A stretch of 15,810 bases of DNA from JBOICV01 sp050740255 (GTDB lineage Bacteria > Pseudomonadota > Gammaproteobacteria > Nevskiales > JBOICV01), in contig JBOICV010000131.1 of the NCBI GenBank assembly GCA_050740255.1, forward strand, positions 1 to 15,810. Direction: 5' to 3'. Of the stretch, positions 14,806-15,810 are shown one piece after another (positions within the stretch are counted from its first letter, which is position 1; each line of letters begins with the position of its first letter). The notes beneath the pieces were generated by a model. It was not told the origin of the DNA and did no database searches. It worked only from the letters and a program-made list of their open reading frames with translations. The position numbers were made by a program, and so were the translations under genes.

Positions 14806-15511
14806 GGAACACCTCGTTGCATAGTTTTTCGATTTTTGCATCCAGCGCTTTGTCATCGGCAGCGTCGAACAGCGGTTTCCAACCCAGCCCGTTCAGCAGG
14901 CTCTGCTGGTGACGCAGCATCAGCCGATAGGCATTGCCGAGGCCGTATTTTTCCACCAGGCCCTCCGCGTGCGCGATTTGATGGGTGCCTTCGCAGAGTG
15001 CCCAGGGCGCCAGACACAGCTCGAAGGATTTCAGGCCCTTGATATCCACATCACCGGCGCGCGCGGCTTCCGTGACGATGCTTTCCACGATGCGCCCCAA
15101 GGGCTCGCTGGCCTCGAGCGCTTCGCGCCGCCTCTCCGGCGAGGCCGCACCCCACACCACTTCGGTGAACGCGTACTGATCGAGGCGGAAATGTTCCGGA
15201 TAACGGCGCACGAGAATCATATCGGCGACGGCAATGCCGAACATCCGGTCCCGCGTGCCCGCCTGCCAGTGCGCCACGCGCTCGAACAATTCTGCGCGGT
15301 GCTGTACGTTTTCAATGGTCAGCGCGACCAGTAAATCTTCCTTGGAAGCGAAGTGCTGGTACAGCGTTCCCACCGCGTACTCGCATTTCTCCGCGAGCCG
15401 CGACATTTGCAGGTTCAGCAAACCGTCCTGGCGAATGAGTTCGCGTGCGGTTTCGAGTATGCGCTGTTCGCGCCCGGCGACTTCGCGCTGGCGACGCTCC
15501 TTGGTACCCAC
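14777..15511 (-). CDS. TetR-family transcriptional regulator of the pump operon
   Basis: A 244-residue DNA-binding repressor type protein. The N-terminal helix-turn-helix lies at about residues 14-62 (REQRILETARELI, then LAEKCEYAVGTLYQHFASKEDLL), with the strongly conserved GTLYQHFASKEDLL recognition-helix and helix-4 signature. The remaining part is all-helical and variable, as expected for the ligand-binding and dimerisation domain, so the ligand cannot be inferred. The start is GTG 15511; an in-frame stop lies just upstream and no better start exists. No strong ribosome site is seen. Its 3' end overlaps tolC, so it is the first gene of the operon and probably represses its own promoter together with the pump genes until a substrate binds it. 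Confidence 0.92.
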   Translation of the reverse strand: MGTKERRQREVAGREQRILETARELIRQDGLLNLQMSRLAEKCEYAVGTLYQHFASKEDLLVALTIENVQHRAELFERVAHWQAGTRDRMFGIAVADMILVRRYPEHFRLDQYAFTEVVWGAASPERRREALEASEPLGRIVESIVTEAARAGDVDIKGLKSFELCLAPWALCEGTHQIAHAEGLVEKYGLGNAYRLMLRHQQSLLNGLGWKPLFDAADDKALDAKIEKLCNEVFHDLHCETTA

Positions 15512-15539
15512 GGGCTGTTCTTGAACTGACTGCGGAACG

Positions 15540-15571
15540 TGAATCTAATTCAAATATGGAGTGATCGTCAA
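15540..15571 (-). promoter_or_regulatory. Promoter of the tetR-pump operon with candidate TetR operator
   Basis: On the minus strand TTGACG (15571-15566) is a good -35, followed after 17 bp by TTAGAT (15548-15543), a weak -10. The -10 lies within a perfect palindrome, TGAAT-TAG-ATTCA on the minus strand (15552-15540), which is a plausible TetR-type half-site pair. Transcription would start near 15536, about 25 nt before the regulator's GTG. Binding there would block polymerase, the usual autorepression geometry. Inference from sequence only. Confidence 0.45.
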
Positions 15572-15641
15572 GTGGAGTCTCCGGCCAGACCGGTGAGCGA
15601 CATGAAATATTTTTTAATTACAGATAGTTACGATACAGAAG

Positions 15642-15718
15642 AAGCGGCTTTAGCCGCGAATCCGTACAAGTAGGAGCGGCTTTAGCCGCGAAACGGTCGG
15701 GGCTGAAGCCCCTCCTAC
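15642..15718. repeat. One single and one paired GTAG-type REP element
   Basis: A first unit, GCGGCT-TT-AGCCGC followed by GAA (15644-15660), is repeated as GCGGCTTTAGCCGCGAA at 15676-15692, here with its GTAGGA head (15670-15675). The second unit pairs with an inverted unit GGGGCT-GA-AGCCCC (15699-15712) ending in CTCCTAC (15712-15718), so outer arms GTAGGAG and CTCCTAC close the structure. It has the same layout as the element between prpB and prpC. No RAYT transposase gene is in the window. Confidence 0.85.
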
Positions 15719-15810
15719 GGCCTATCTGCCGCATAGGGCTTTAGGGGAGGTTCCGCGCTTACCAGATGCAAATCGGGCAGGTTGGTTGGGGGCGGGACTC
15801 CTAACAGGTC
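15719..15810. other. Unassigned right edge
   Basis: No convincing gene, RNA or promoter is seen in these last 92 bases. GGGCTTTAGGGGAGG at 15737-15751 looks like a decayed piece of a repeat, but the match is too weak to call. Confidence 0.3.

Noticed and set aside
14806..14856. 17-residue N-terminal extension of the TolC-like protein
   Set aside because: It would place basic residues before an already complete signal peptide; GAGGT plus ATG 14805 explains the start better.
4123..15718. CRISPR array
   Set aside because: The repeated motifs are two distant REP/BIME elements with internal palindromes, not regularly spaced direct repeats with unique spacers, and there are no cas genes.

Overview
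The window reads as chromosomal DNA of a free-living, GC-rich (about 60% by eye) gammaproteobacterium that is not an enteric. The basis is the protein families: a Ppx closely resembling the E. coli enzyme, a prpBCD block, an Ada/AlkA fusion with Ogt, and an RND tripartite pump. The dispersed GTAG-headed REP-type palindromes point the same way. The species cannot be named from the sequence. There is no rRNA, tRNA, CRISPR, transposase or phage gene. Coding density is high and every gene found looks intact, except ppx, which runs off the left edge.

Layout, left to right. (1) 1-1219, minus: ppx, exopolyphosphatase, C-terminal part missing. (2) 1220-1421: divergent regulatory region with a 14-bp perfect palindrome and a degenerate Pho-box-like site. 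(3) 1422-3082, plus: olsB-like N-acyltransferase and PlsC/OlsA-like O-acyltransferase, a likely ornithine-lipid pair. A 78-bp palindromic repeat sits at the junction. (4) 3083-3226: gap with widely spaced inverted repeats. (5) 3227-6834, plus: prpB-prpC-prpD, the 2-methylcitrate cycle for propionyl-CoA. A REP/BIME element separates prpB from prpC and supplies the prpB stop codon. (6) 6835-7048: C-rich/G-rich palindromic repeat and a putative promoter. (7) 7049-9017, plus: Ada-HTH-AlkA fusion and ogt, a two-gene alkylation repair operon. (8) 9031-15511, minus: an operon transcribed right to left as tetR, tolC-like, membrane fusion protein, RND permease, giving a complete tripartite efflux pump behind its own regulator. 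(9) 15512-15810: pump promoter with a candidate TetR operator, an AT-rich patch, one and a half REP units, and an unexplained tail.

The modules are physiologically separate: phosphate and membrane lipids, propionate, alkylation repair, drug efflux. I found no clearly new multi-gene system. The most unusual feature is that palindromic repeats of different types sit exactly on gene borders and provide start or stop codons at three junctions (2294, 4124-4126, 12215-12217). The phosphate theme of the first module is the best regulatory lead. No database search could be run, so assignments rest on motif recognition and remembered family sequences.
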